Source: Pseudomonadota bacterium (GTDB taxonomy: Bacteria > Pseudomonadota > Alphaproteobacteria > Rhizobiales > Xanthobacteraceae). Taken from it: 5,296 nucleotides of DNA. Where the stretch lies: the NCBI GenBank assembly GCA_023405565.1, contig JAEXXW010000373.1, positions 1 to 5,296 of the forward strand. The letters are read 5' to 3'. Each line of letters begins with the position of its first letter. Within the stretch, counting starts at the first letter, position 1. Below are positions 1 through 5,296 of the stretch, one piece after another. The translations under genes and the position numbers were made by a program. The notes beneath the pieces are model-generated. The model was not told where the DNA came from. It made no database searches and worked only from the letters and a program-made list of their open reading frames with translations.

Positions 1-1395
1 GTTTTCCGGCCTCCAGCCCTTCACCGAGATCGGCTTGTCCTCGCGGATCGTATCCGGCGTCAATCCGCGTTCGAGCGCGGTCAGATAGACGAATGGCTTG
101 AAGGAGGAGCCCGGCTGGCGCTTCGCCGCGACCGCGCGGTTGAATTGGCTTTCCGCATAGCTCTTGCCGCCAATCAGCGCGCGCACGGCGCCATCCGGCG
201 TCATCGCGATCATGGCGCCTTGCTCGACTCCTAATTTGCCGCCCTTGGCCGGGAGTTCATCAGTGATCGCCTGTTCCGCAAACAATTGCATCGCCGGATC
301 GATCGAGGTTTCGACGACGATGTCGTCTTCGACGCGGCCGACGAGATCGTCGAGCACGTCCATGATCCAGTCGGCGACATAGTTGATCGAGCCGTTACTG
401 GTTTGCTTCAGTGCGTGGGCCGGCTGGGTGATGGCGATGGCTGCGCTCTTGTCGGTGATGAAGCCGGCATCGGCCATTGCTGCCAGCACCACTTGCGCGC
501 GGCGCTGCGCACCATTCGGATTGCGCGTCGGCGCGAGGCGCGATGGCGAGCGCACAAGACCGGCCAGCATCGCCGCTTCGGAGAGCGACATCTCACGCGC
601 ATGCTTGCCGAAATACCGTTGCGCGGCGGCTTCCACGCCATAGGCGCCGGCGCCGAAATAGACGCGATTGAGATAGAGATCGAGAATTTCGGTCTTGGTG
701 AACTTCTGCTCCAGCCACAGGGCCAGCGCGACCTCCTGCAGCTTGCGCGTATAGGTACGATCCTGTGTCAAGAACAGGTTCTTGGCGAGCTGCTGCGTCA
801 GCGTCGAGCCGCCTTGCGATACGCCGCGCCGCAGAACATTGGTCACCGCAGCACGTGCAATGCCGATCGGATCGATTCCGAAATGTGAATGGAAGCGCCG
901 GTCCTCGATAGCGATGAAGGCCTGCGGTACGTGTTTCGGCAGATCCTTGACCTTGGCCGAAACGCCGCTGTCGCCGCGCACCGCCAGCACGCGTCCATCC
1001 GTTCCAGCGATCTGGATCGACGGCGGACGTTTGGGCACTTCAAGCGACTGGATCGGCGGCAGGTGCGCGCCGACCCATACGACAAGACCGACAAGGCCAA
1101 TCACCGCCCAAAGGCAAAGAACAAGCCCCCAATAAGCGATGCGGGCAGGCAGCGACCGCCGACGGCCTCCGTTCCCTCCGCCTTTCTTCGCGGTCTTGGT
1201 GGGGGCGTCCTGACCCTTGGCATCGGCCTTGCCGGCGCTGGAGGCTTTCTTGCGTGCGCGCGGCTTGGTGCGGGGCATGTCCTCGTCGCTCGCCGGGAAT
1301 CTGTCTTGCGGGTCGACGCGCAGGTCCCGCTTGGGCCCCTCGACATCGAACTTTGGCTCGCGGCGCGCGGCCTTGTTTCGCCGTCCCAAAGCCAT
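1..1395 (-). CDS. Class A penicillin-binding protein (glycosyltransferase/transpeptidase), N-terminal 465 residues, partial
   Basis: This bifunctional peptidoglycan synthase is anchored in the inner membrane and polymerises lipid II into glycan strands (GT51 domain), then cross-links the peptides (transpeptidase domain). Translation of the minus strand from ATG at 1395 runs open to the window edge. Residues 1-85 form a Lys/Arg-rich cytoplasmic tail, and about 88-108 are one membrane segment. GT51 motifs follow: E164-D165-R-R-F with the presumed catalytic Glu164, GGSTLTQQ at 195-202, and an EILDLYLN block at 236-243. The transpeptidase begins near 375 and has the SxxK motif S430-S-F-K433, so Ser430 is the likely acyl-enzyme serine. 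The SxN and KTG motifs lie beyond the edge. Glu164 to Ser430 is 266 residues, closer to the E. coli PBP1b spacing than to PBP1a (from memory), so an OB-fold insertion seems absent and I do not assign mrcA. The SD before ATG 1395 is poor; an in-frame GTG at 1425 is an alternative start. Confidence 0.93.
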   Translation of the reverse strand, partial: MALGRRNKAARREPKFDVEGPKRDLRVDPQDRFPASDEDMPRTKPRARKKASSAGKADAKGQDAPTKTAKKGGGNGGRRRSLPARIAYWGLVLCLWAVIGLVGLVVWVGAHLPPIQSLEVPKRPPSIQIAGTDGRVLAVRGDSGVSAKVKDLPKHVPQAFIAIEDRRFHSHFGIDPIGIARAAVTNVLRRGVSQGGSTLTQQLAKNLFLTQDRTYTRKLQEVALALWLEQKFTKTEILDLYLNRVYFGAGAYGVEAAAQRYFGKHAREMSLSEAAMLAGLVRSPSRLAPTRNPNGAQRRAQVVLAAMADAGFITDKSAAIAITQPAHALKQTSNGSINYVADWIMDVLDDLVGRVEDDIVVETSIDPAMQLFAEQAITDELPAKGGKLGVEQGAMIAMTPDGAVRALIGGKSYAESQFNRAVAAKRQPGSSFKPFVYLTALERGLTPDTIREDKPISVKGWRPEN

Positions 1396-1464
1396 CCCCC
1401 GCAGCGTCCGCCGTCCGGCACGCACAGACTGGCCGGACCAAAGCCGGAGGCTACGAGAGGGAAT

Positions 1465-1479
1465 TTAAACAGCGGTTAA
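1465..1479 (-). promoter_or_regulatory. Candidate CtrA-binding box upstream of the penicillin-binding protein gene
   Basis: On the minus strand the sequence reads TTAACCGCTGTTTAA, an exact TTAA-N7-TTAA arrangement whose first half-site also carries the following C of the TTAAC consensus. CtrA is the alphaproteobacterial cell-cycle response regulator, known to control division and envelope genes. The box lies 70-84 bp upstream of the penicillin-binding protein start, a normal position for a promoter-proximal site, and about 155 bp upstream of the divergent small gene. The local AT-richness stands out in a GC-rich intergenic region. I could not identify convincing -35/-10 hexamers around it, so binding and direction of control are inference. 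Confidence 0.45.
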
Positions 1480-1624
1480 GCTTCGGCGCGCGGGCTGTGG
1501 CGAACATGCGACGGATTGGCGCAAAGCGACCGAAAATGCCTAGAAAATAAGGGCCTTTGATTTGCACGGGGGGCTTTTTGTGCTTGTTCGCGCACGACCG
1601 GGGGATACCGGTGGTACAAACTTT

Positions 1625-1634
1625 GGGGAATCCA
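1625..1634 (+). promoter_or_regulatory. Ribosome binding site of the small exported protein, containing a GANTC site
   Basis: The purine run GGGGAA at 1625-1630 sits four bases before the ATG at 1635 and selects this start over the in-frame ATG at 1557. GAATC at 1628-1632 is a GANTC sequence, the target of the CcrM adenine methyltransferase in Alphaproteobacteria. One such site can occur by chance. I could not define a promoter in 1480-1624; a short inverted repeat, ACCGG/CCGGT at 1597-1612, is the only other structure seen there. Confidence 0.6.
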
Positions 1635-1868
1635 ATGCGTAAAATCGCTCTTGTTCTTGCACTCGCCGTTGCTGCCGCTCCGACGGCTGCTCTCGCCGCC
1701 AAGAAGAAGTCTGCCAAGGCTCCGGCCGCCAAGGCTGCCAAGGCTGCTCCTGCCAATCCGAACGCGAACGGCCAGAAGTTCGTCGTGGCCGCGTTCTCGC
1801 AGCCTTACCTGGCATGGAAGTCGGTGTGGGCACCGGAAGCTGCTCCGGCAAAGGCGAAGAAGAAGTAA
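1635..1868 (+). CDS. Small exported Lys/Ala-rich protein of unknown function (77 aa)
   Basis: I do not recognise a named family. The protein opens with a clear Sec signal peptide: M-R-K, a hydrophobic core at residues 4-15, and a probable cleavage after Ala21 in the A-L-A motif. The mature part of about 56 residues is strongly basic, with 12 Lys against one Glu (residue 68). It has three parts: a Lys/Ala/Pro region at 22-45 with AK-type repeats, an aromatic block at 47-65 (FVVAAFSQPYLAWKSVW), and a second Lys/Ala tail ending in KAKKK. The start at 1635 is preferred over ATG 1557 because it has a good SD and puts the signal peptide at the N-terminus. The gene is monocistronic, divergent from the penicillin-binding protein gene and followed at once by a strong terminator. 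A periplasmic or envelope-associated polycation is plausible, but function is unknown. Confidence 0.82.
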   Translation: MRKIALVLALAVAAAPTAALAAKKKSAKAPAAKAAKAAPANPNANGQKFVVAAFSQPYLAWKSVWAPEAAPAKAKKK

Positions 1869-1892
1869 TTTCGCTGACGAGTTGATTGCCTG

Positions 1893-1927
1893 AAAAGGCG
1901 CCGAAGCGTGGCTTCGGCGCCTTTTTT
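1893..1927. terminator. Bidirectional intrinsic terminator between the small gene and glnD
   Basis: A perfect 11-bp GC-rich stem pairs GGCGCCGAAGC (1897-1907) with GCTTCGGCGCC (1911-1921) around a GTG loop, extended by A-T pairs from 1893-1896 with 1922-1925. On the plus strand it is followed by six T (1922-1927), a classic rho-independent terminator 24 bases after the small gene's stop. On the minus strand the A4 at 1893-1896 gives a shorter U-tract, so the same hairpin can end glnD transcripts, whose stop is at 1947. Efficiency should be higher on the plus strand. Confidence 0.92.
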
Positions 1928-1946
1928 GCCTTCTTTGTCTTCGCTG

Positions 1947-4751
1947 CTATCGCGCGGCGGCTGTGGCTTTTGGTTCATGACTCTGGCGCGAAAATAGCGC
2001 CAGCAAGGCGCGCTTGATCGCGGCCTGACGGGTCGGCGAGTTGATCTTGGCGCCGAGCAGGTCGGTGACATAGAACACGTCCACCACGCGCTCGCCGAAA
2101 GTGGCGACATGTGCGGACGTGATGTTGAGCGACAGTTTCGAGATCGTCGCCGTCAGTTCATAGAGCAAGCCGGGCCGGTCGAGACCTGTCACCTCGATCA
2201 CTGTGAAGCGGTTCGACCAGTCATTGTTGATATTCACGTCCGGCTCGAGCGCAAAGGCTTTCAGCCGGGCCTTTGGTGCGGCCTTGCGTGCTACGATATC
2301 CGGTAGCTTGATCTCGCCCTTCAGGGCTTTTTCGATCGTGTCGGCAATCCGGCTGGCGCGCCGGTCTTCGTCATCGTCGCGGTCAAATTCGCGCGTCAGC
2401 GAAATGGTGTCGAGCGCGAGGCCGTCGGTGGTCGTGTAGATCTGCGAGTCGACAATGTTGGCGCCCGTTGCCGCGCAGGCGCCGGCGATGATCGACAAGA
2501 GCCGTGGATGGTCCGGCGCGATCACCGTCAGTTCGGTGACGCCGCGCGCCGCATCGAAATTCACCTGCGTCGCCAGCGTCCGCCCCGCGCTCCAGGTCTT
2601 CCGCAGGAAGTTCGCGTGCGAAACCTTGTGCGGCAGATCGACCTTGAGCCAGTAGGCCGGATAGTGGCGGGCGATGTAGCTTTCGAGTTCGTCCTCCGGC
2701 CAGTCCTTCATCTCCCGACGGAATTCGGCCTGTGCCATGGCGACGCGACGCTCACGGTTGACCTCGGAGAAGCCGCCGGTCAGCACCGGCTCGGTTTCGT
2801 AATAAAGCGTGCGCAGGAGCTGCGCCTTCCAGCCATTCCAGACGCCGGGCCCGACGGCGCGGATATCCGCTGTCGTCAGGATCACCAGCAGTTTCAGCCG
2901 GTCGAGCGACTGCATGATCGCAGCGAAATTCTCGATGGTCTTGCGGTCGGACAGATCGCGCGATTGCGCGATCGTCGACATCACGAGATGGTTCTCGATC
3001 AGCCAGGCGACCGTTTCCGTTTCGGCATTGTTCAGGCCGAGCCGCGGGCAGAAGCGGCGCGCGACGCGTGCGCCGGCAATGGAATGGTCTTCGACGCGGC
3101 CTTTGGCGATGTCGTGCAGGAACAGGGTGATGCGCAGGATATCGCGCTGGCGCGGCTGCAGCTTCTTCGCAAGCTCATTGGCGAGCCCGTATTCCTCGTT
3201 GGTGCCGGCCTCGATCTCCGAGATCACACCCATACAGCGGATCAGATGTTCGTCGACCGTATAGTGATGATACATGTTGAACTGCATCATCGCTACGACC
3301 CGGCCAAAGGCGCGCACGAACGCGCCGAGGACGCCGGCCTCATTCATCCGCCGCAGAACCGGCTCGACATCGTTCTTGGCTGTCAGGATCTCGAAGAAAA
3401 GCTCGTTGGCTTCGGGGCTTTCACGCAGATCCTTGTTTATGAAATGAAGCGAGCGTGTCGCCTTTCGCATCGCGTCGGGATGAAAGGCAAGATCGTGCTT
3501 CTGGGCGAGATGGAAGATGCGGATCAGGTTGATCGGATCGCGCTCGAACACGTCCGGCTTGGCGATGTTGATGCGGTTGTTGTCGATGATGAAATCATCG
3601 GACTCGCTCAACGACCGGCGGCCTGCCTTCGGTCGGAAGCGCGCGATCATGCGACCCAGCGCCGGAGCGCTCTTGGTGTGGTTGGCTTCCAGCGCTGCGC
3701 AGAGGATGGCGGTGAGGTCACCGACATTCTTCGCCGTGAGGAAGTAATGCTTCATGAAGCGTTCGACATCGCGCATGCCGGGATGCTCGGTGTAGCCGAG
3801 CCGCACGGCGATTTCGCGCTGGATGTCGAAAGACAGGCGCTCTTCAGGGCGGCCGGTGACGAAATGCATGTGGCATCGCACCGACCACAGGAAATCCTCG
3901 CACCGTGTGAACAGCTTCAGTTCGTCCGGATCGAACACTCCCTGATCGACAAGTTCCTCAAGGGTGCGCACGCGGTAGACGTATTTGCCGATCCAGAACA
4001 GGGTGTGCAGGTCGCGCATGCCACCCTTGCCGTCCTTGACGTTGGGCTCGACGATGTAGCGTGACTGGCCATTGCGTCGGAGGCGGTCTTCGCGTTCGGC
4101 CAGCTTTGCGGCGACGAATTCCGCCGCCGTGCCCCGCACCACATCCTCGTCGAAGCGATTGACCAGTTCATCGAACAGGGCACGATCGCCGTAAAGGAAA
4201 CGGGATTCCAGAATCGCCGTGCGGATTGTCATGTCGGCTTTGGCCTGGCGGATGCATTCATCCACCGAGCGCGTCGCGTGGCCGACTTTGAGTCCCATAT
4301 CCCAGAGGCAATAGAGAATGGCTTCGGCGATCGACTCGCCCCATGCCGTCTGCTTGTAGGGAAGCACGAACAGCAGGTCGATATCGGAGCCGGGCGCGAG
4401 CAATCCGCGGCCATAACCGCCGGTGGCCACCACGGCCATGCGTTCGGCTTCGGACGGGTTGAGCGAGGGATAGAGCTGCTTGCTGGCGAATTCGAACAGC
4501 ACGCGGATGATATCATCCTGCATGAGGCAAAGGCGCTCGGCGCAGCGGCGTCCGTGGCGTTCCTTCAGCAGCAATTGCTCGGCTTTTTCCCGGCCTTTTG
4601 CGAGTTCGCCCTTCAGGAATTGCGCCACCGCCGTCCGCAATTCGATCTCGCGGCCGGAATAGGCGGCGGCAAGCGCCTCCAGTTCCTGGGCAGCAGCCTC
4701 GGCGTCGAAGATCCCGCTATTCGGATGCGGCGTCTGTTCGGGAGAAAGCAT
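1947..4751 (-). CDS. glnD: Bifunctional [protein-PII] uridylyltransferase / uridylyl-removing enzyme
   Basis: GlnD is the cytoplasmic glutamine sensor of the nitrogen regulatory cascade. At low glutamine it transfers UMP from UTP to PII proteins (GlnB/GlnK), and at high glutamine it removes it, which feeds into glutamine synthetase and NtrBC control. The 934-residue product is complete. Its nucleotidyltransferase domain has GGYGRG at 111-116 and G-S-D-I-D at 121-125, with D123 and D125 as presumed metal ligands. The GlnD-type GKGGMRDLHTLFWIGK block lies at 241-256. The HD phosphohydrolase domain, which removes UMP, has H502, H546-D547 and D629 as likely ligands. Two C-terminal ACT domains for glutamine sensing lie near 739-815 and 850-925. 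It is slightly longer than E. coli GlnD, as is common in Alphaproteobacteria. No frameshift or lost catalytic residue is seen. The SD before ATG 4751 is weak. It is transcribed alone here, divergent from the sulfonate gene. Confidence 0.98.
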   Translation of the reverse strand: MLSPEQTPHPNSGIFDAEAAAQELEALAAAYSGREIELRTAVAQFLKGELAKGREKAEQLLLKERHGRRCAERLCLMQDDIIRVLFEFASKQLYPSLNPSEAERMAVVATGGYGRGLLAPGSDIDLLFVLPYKQTAWGESIAEAILYCLWDMGLKVGHATRSVDECIRQAKADMTIRTAILESRFLYGDRALFDELVNRFDEDVVRGTAAEFVAAKLAEREDRLRRNGQSRYIVEPNVKDGKGGMRDLHTLFWIGKYVYRVRTLEELVDQGVFDPDELKLFTRCEDFLWSVRCHMHFVTGRPEERLSFDIQREIAVRLGYTEHPGMRDVERFMKHYFLTAKNVGDLTAILCAALEANHTKSAPALGRMIARFRPKAGRRSLSESDDFIIDNNRINIAKPDVFERDPINLIRIFHLAQKHDLAFHPDAMRKATRSLHFINKDLRESPEANELFFEILTAKNDVEPVLRRMNEAGVLGAFVRAFGRVVAMMQFNMYHHYTVDEHLIRCMGVISEIEAGTNEEYGLANELAKKLQPRQRDILRITLFLHDIAKGRVEDHSIAGARVARRFCPRLGLNNAETETVAWLIENHLVMSTIAQSRDLSDRKTIENFAAIMQSLDRLKLLVILTTADIRAVGPGVWNGWKAQLLRTLYYETEPVLTGGFSEVNRERRVAMAQAEFRREMKDWPEDELESYIARHYPAYWLKVDLPHKVSHANFLRKTWSAGRTLATQVNFDAARGVTELTVIAPDHPRLLSIIAGACAATGANIVDSQIYTTTDGLALDTISLTREFDRDDDEDRRASRIADTIEKALKGEIKLPDIVARKAAPKARLKAFALEPDVNINNDWSNRFTVIEVTGLDRPGLLYELTATISKLSLNITSAHVATFGERVVDVFYVTDLLGAKINSPTRQAAIKRALLALFSRQSHEPKATAAAR

Positions 4752-4793
4752 GGCGAATGGGGATAGCGGAGCGCTTCTTCCCTGTCACGGCCC

Positions 4794-4799
4794 ATCATA
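4794..4799 (-). promoter_or_regulatory. glnD: Possible -10 element for glnD
   Basis: TATGAT on the minus strand matches five of six bases of the sigma-70 -10 consensus and lies about 45 bp upstream of the glnD start. The best upstream hexamer, TTGTAA, is 20 bases away, longer than ideal, so the pair is weak. I saw no convincing sigma-54 site (TGGCAC-N5-TTGC) here. Confidence 0.25.
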
Positions 4800-4884
4800 G
4801 AGGTGGACGCAAAGTTATTTTACAACCGTCACCAAAAGAGAAATGGGCGTTTCGCGGGCCTTCGAAATTTGCCATTCCATTTCA

Positions 4885-4912
4885 TTGACGGGTCCAAATA
4901 ACCCTTTAATTT
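4885..4912 (+). promoter_or_regulatory. Probable sigma-70-type promoter for the riboswitch and sulfonate-binding gene
   Basis: TTGACG at 4885-4890 matches the -35 consensus in five of six bases. A 16-base spacer leads to TAATTT at 4907-4912, a weak -10. An overlapping TTTAAT at 4905-4910 matches the -10 better but leaves only a 14-base spacer. With the first choice, the transcript would begin near 4918-4920, immediately before the first paired base of the SAM-II aptamer at 4921. That fit supports the call. Confidence 0.55.
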
Positions 4913-4919
4913 CAGCGTG

Positions 4920-4975
4920 TAGCGCCGATTTGAGCGAGCAGCTTGCGGGCGCTTAACAAATGCAGCTAAAGCGGT
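4920..4975 (+). promoter_or_regulatory. SAM-II (metA-type, SAM_alpha) riboswitch aptamer
   Basis: This RNA element binds S-adenosylmethionine and typically lowers expression of the downstream sulfur gene when SAM is abundant. Stem P1 is a perfect 6-bp pairing of AGCGCC (4921-4926) with GGCGCT (4948-4953). The loop starts with GATTT (4927-4931) and holds CTTGC (4942-4946). The 3' tail carries AAATGCAGCTAAA (4958-4970), nearly identical to AAAUGUAGCUAAA in the SAM-II aptamer of known structure (comparison from memory). TTGCG (4943-4947) can pair with TGCAG (4961-4965), giving the H-type pseudoknot expected of this class. Order, spacing and conserved loop bases all fit. It begins at the predicted transcription start and precedes a sulfonate transporter gene on the same strand, a fitting target. 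The aptamer ends about 105 bases before the SD, so control is probably not simple masking of the SD by the pseudoknot itself. Confidence 0.9.
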
Positions 4976-5017
4976 CGGGGCCCGCCCCGTCGCCATCAGC
5001 CGCGGGCGGGTGGTTTT
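4976..5017 (+). promoter_or_regulatory. Candidate expression platform: competing hairpins, one terminator-like
   Basis: CCCGCCC (4981-4987) pairs perfectly with GGGCGGG (5004-5010), and four T follow at 5014-5017 after two G, giving a weak intrinsic-terminator shape. The same 5' arm can instead form the small hairpin CGGGG (4976-4980) / CCCCG (4985-4989). The two are mutually exclusive and begin directly after the aptamer tail. This geometry would allow attenuation coupled to SAM binding, but the U-tract is short and the mechanism is inference. Confidence 0.35.
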
Positions 5018-5047
5018 GGAACTCCCGCTTTCATCAATCCGGCCCGA

Positions 5048-5062
5048 CACGCCTTTGGCGTG
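5048..5062 (+). other. Leader hairpin upstream of the sulfonate gene's SD
   Basis: CACGCC (5048-5053) pairs with GGCGTG (5057-5062) around a TTT loop, a stable 6-bp stem ending 17 bases before the SD. Its 5' arm can alternatively pair with GCGTG at 5076-5080, which touches the first G of the SD. No U-tract follows, so it is not an intrinsic terminator. Confidence 0.4.
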
Positions 5063-5079
5063 AACGCGGCCTTGTGCGT

Positions 5080-5084
5080 GGAGG
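5080..5084 (+). promoter_or_regulatory. Ribosome binding site of the sulfonate-binding protein gene
   Basis: GGAGG, a strong SD core, lies five bases before the ATG at 5090 and fixes this start. It is the best ribosome binding site in the window. Confidence 0.85.
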
Positions 5085-5089
5085 TTATC

Positions 5090-5296
5090 ATGGCTTTCTT
5101 TTCCCGCCGTTCGCTTCTGGCGTCAGCCCTGTTTGTCGGCCTCGTGCCGAGCACGGCTTTGTTTGCCCAGGATAAGCCCAAGGAAATCCGCATCGACTGG
5201 GCGACCTATAATCCGGTGTCGCTGGTCCTGAAGGACAAAGGTCTTCTGGAGAAGGAATTCGCCAAGGACGGCATTGCGATCCGCTGGGTGCAGAGC
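5090..5296 (+). CDS. Aliphatic sulfonate ABC transporter, periplasmic substrate-binding protein (SsuA-like), partial
   Basis: The first 69 residues are present; the gene runs off the right edge. SsuA-type proteins capture alkanesulfonates or related compounds in the periplasm and deliver them to an SsuBC-type permease for use as a sulfur source. Residues 1-26 are a signal peptide with S-R-R-S-L-L, which resembles a Tat motif, a hydrophobic core to about 19, and a likely cleavage after Ala26 (LFA/QD). The mature start has the family pattern: a first beta strand (EIRIDWATYNP, 32-42) followed by a helix region (VSLVLKDKGLLEKEF) and IAIRWVQS. This matches sulfonate-binding proteins of Bradyrhizobium-like bacteria as I remember them. 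The strong SD supports the start. The upstream SAM-II riboswitch independently supports a sulfur role. Taurine or another organosulfur ligand cannot be excluded from the fragment, so I give no symbol. Confidence 0.87.
   Translation, partial: MAFFSRRSLLASALFVGLVPSTALFAQDKPKEIRIDWATYNPVSLVLKDKGLLEKEFAKDGIAIRWVQS

Noticed and set aside
286..1479. Two plus-strand open frames (286-888 and 889-1479) opposite the penicillin-binding protein
   Set aside because: The minus strand encodes an unbroken GT51/transpeptidase protein with all expected motifs, and the plus-strand products show no domain or SD support.
1562..1582. TTGCAC as part of a sigma-54 promoter for the small gene
   Set aside because: The paired GG/GC elements with correct spacing are missing; the region is just a G-rich run followed by T5.
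2508..4064. 518-codon open frame on the plus strand opposite glnD
   Set aside because: It lies wholly antisense to an intact, recognisable glnD, its product is rich in Arg, Asp and His with no domain I recognise, and such mirror frames are common in GC-rich genes.
4278..4766. 162-codon plus-strand frame opposite the glnD 5' end
   Set aside because: It is antisense to the conserved nucleotidyltransferase domain and has no independent support.
4863..4879. TGGCA on the minus strand as a sigma-54 promoter for glnD
   Set aside because: The expected GC of the -12 element falls on AG, so the spacing does not fit.
5018..5040. GGAAC as an EcfG (general stress) -35 element
   Set aside because: There is no CGTT-type -10 at 16-17 bases downstream.
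4960..5175. 71-codon frame starting inside the riboswitch as a possible leader peptide
   Set aside because: Its ATG is part of the conserved SAM-II tail (AAATGCAGC), it has no SD, and it overlaps the sulfonate gene's start in another frame.

Overview
The window looks like alphaproteobacterial chromosome, most likely Hyphomicrobiales near Bradyrhizobium, Afipia or Rhodopseudomonas. The evidence is high GC with strong third-position GC, a long 934-residue GlnD, a SAM-II (metA-type) riboswitch, a perfect TTAA-N7-TTAA CtrA-type box, and a sulfonate-binding protein of the kind common in that group. The taxonomic call is inference from family resemblance, not a database match.

Layout from left to right. 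Positions 1-1395 (minus) hold the first 465 codons of a bifunctional class A penicillin-binding protein, cut by the left edge. Positions 1396-1634 are a divergent intergenic region with a CtrA-type box. Positions 1635-1868 (plus) encode a 77-residue exported Lys/Ala-rich protein of unknown function. Positions 1893-1927 are a strong hairpin terminator lying between two convergent genes and usable by both. Positions 1947-4751 (minus) hold complete glnD, the PII uridylyltransferase/uridylyl-removing enzyme that senses nitrogen status. Positions 4752-5089 are a second divergent intergenic region with a promoter, a SAM-II riboswitch and a structured leader. Positions 5090-5296 (plus) are the start of an aliphatic-sulfonate ABC transporter substrate-binding protein, cut by the right edge.

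The genes are separate functional units: cell-wall synthesis, an unknown small exported protein, nitrogen sensing and sulfur scavenging. They do not form one operon. The most informative non-coding element is the SAM-II riboswitch at about 4920-4975. It links S-adenosylmethionine level to uptake of organosulfur compounds: when SAM is plentiful, expression of the sulfonate importer should fall. A promoter-like sequence at 4885-4912 would start transcription almost exactly at the 5' edge of the aptamer. The leader downstream contains mutually exclusive hairpins that could form the expression platform.

I found no mobile element, CRISPR array, tRNA, rRNA or wholly new system. The long plus-strand open frames opposite glnD and the penicillin-binding protein are shadows of the real genes.
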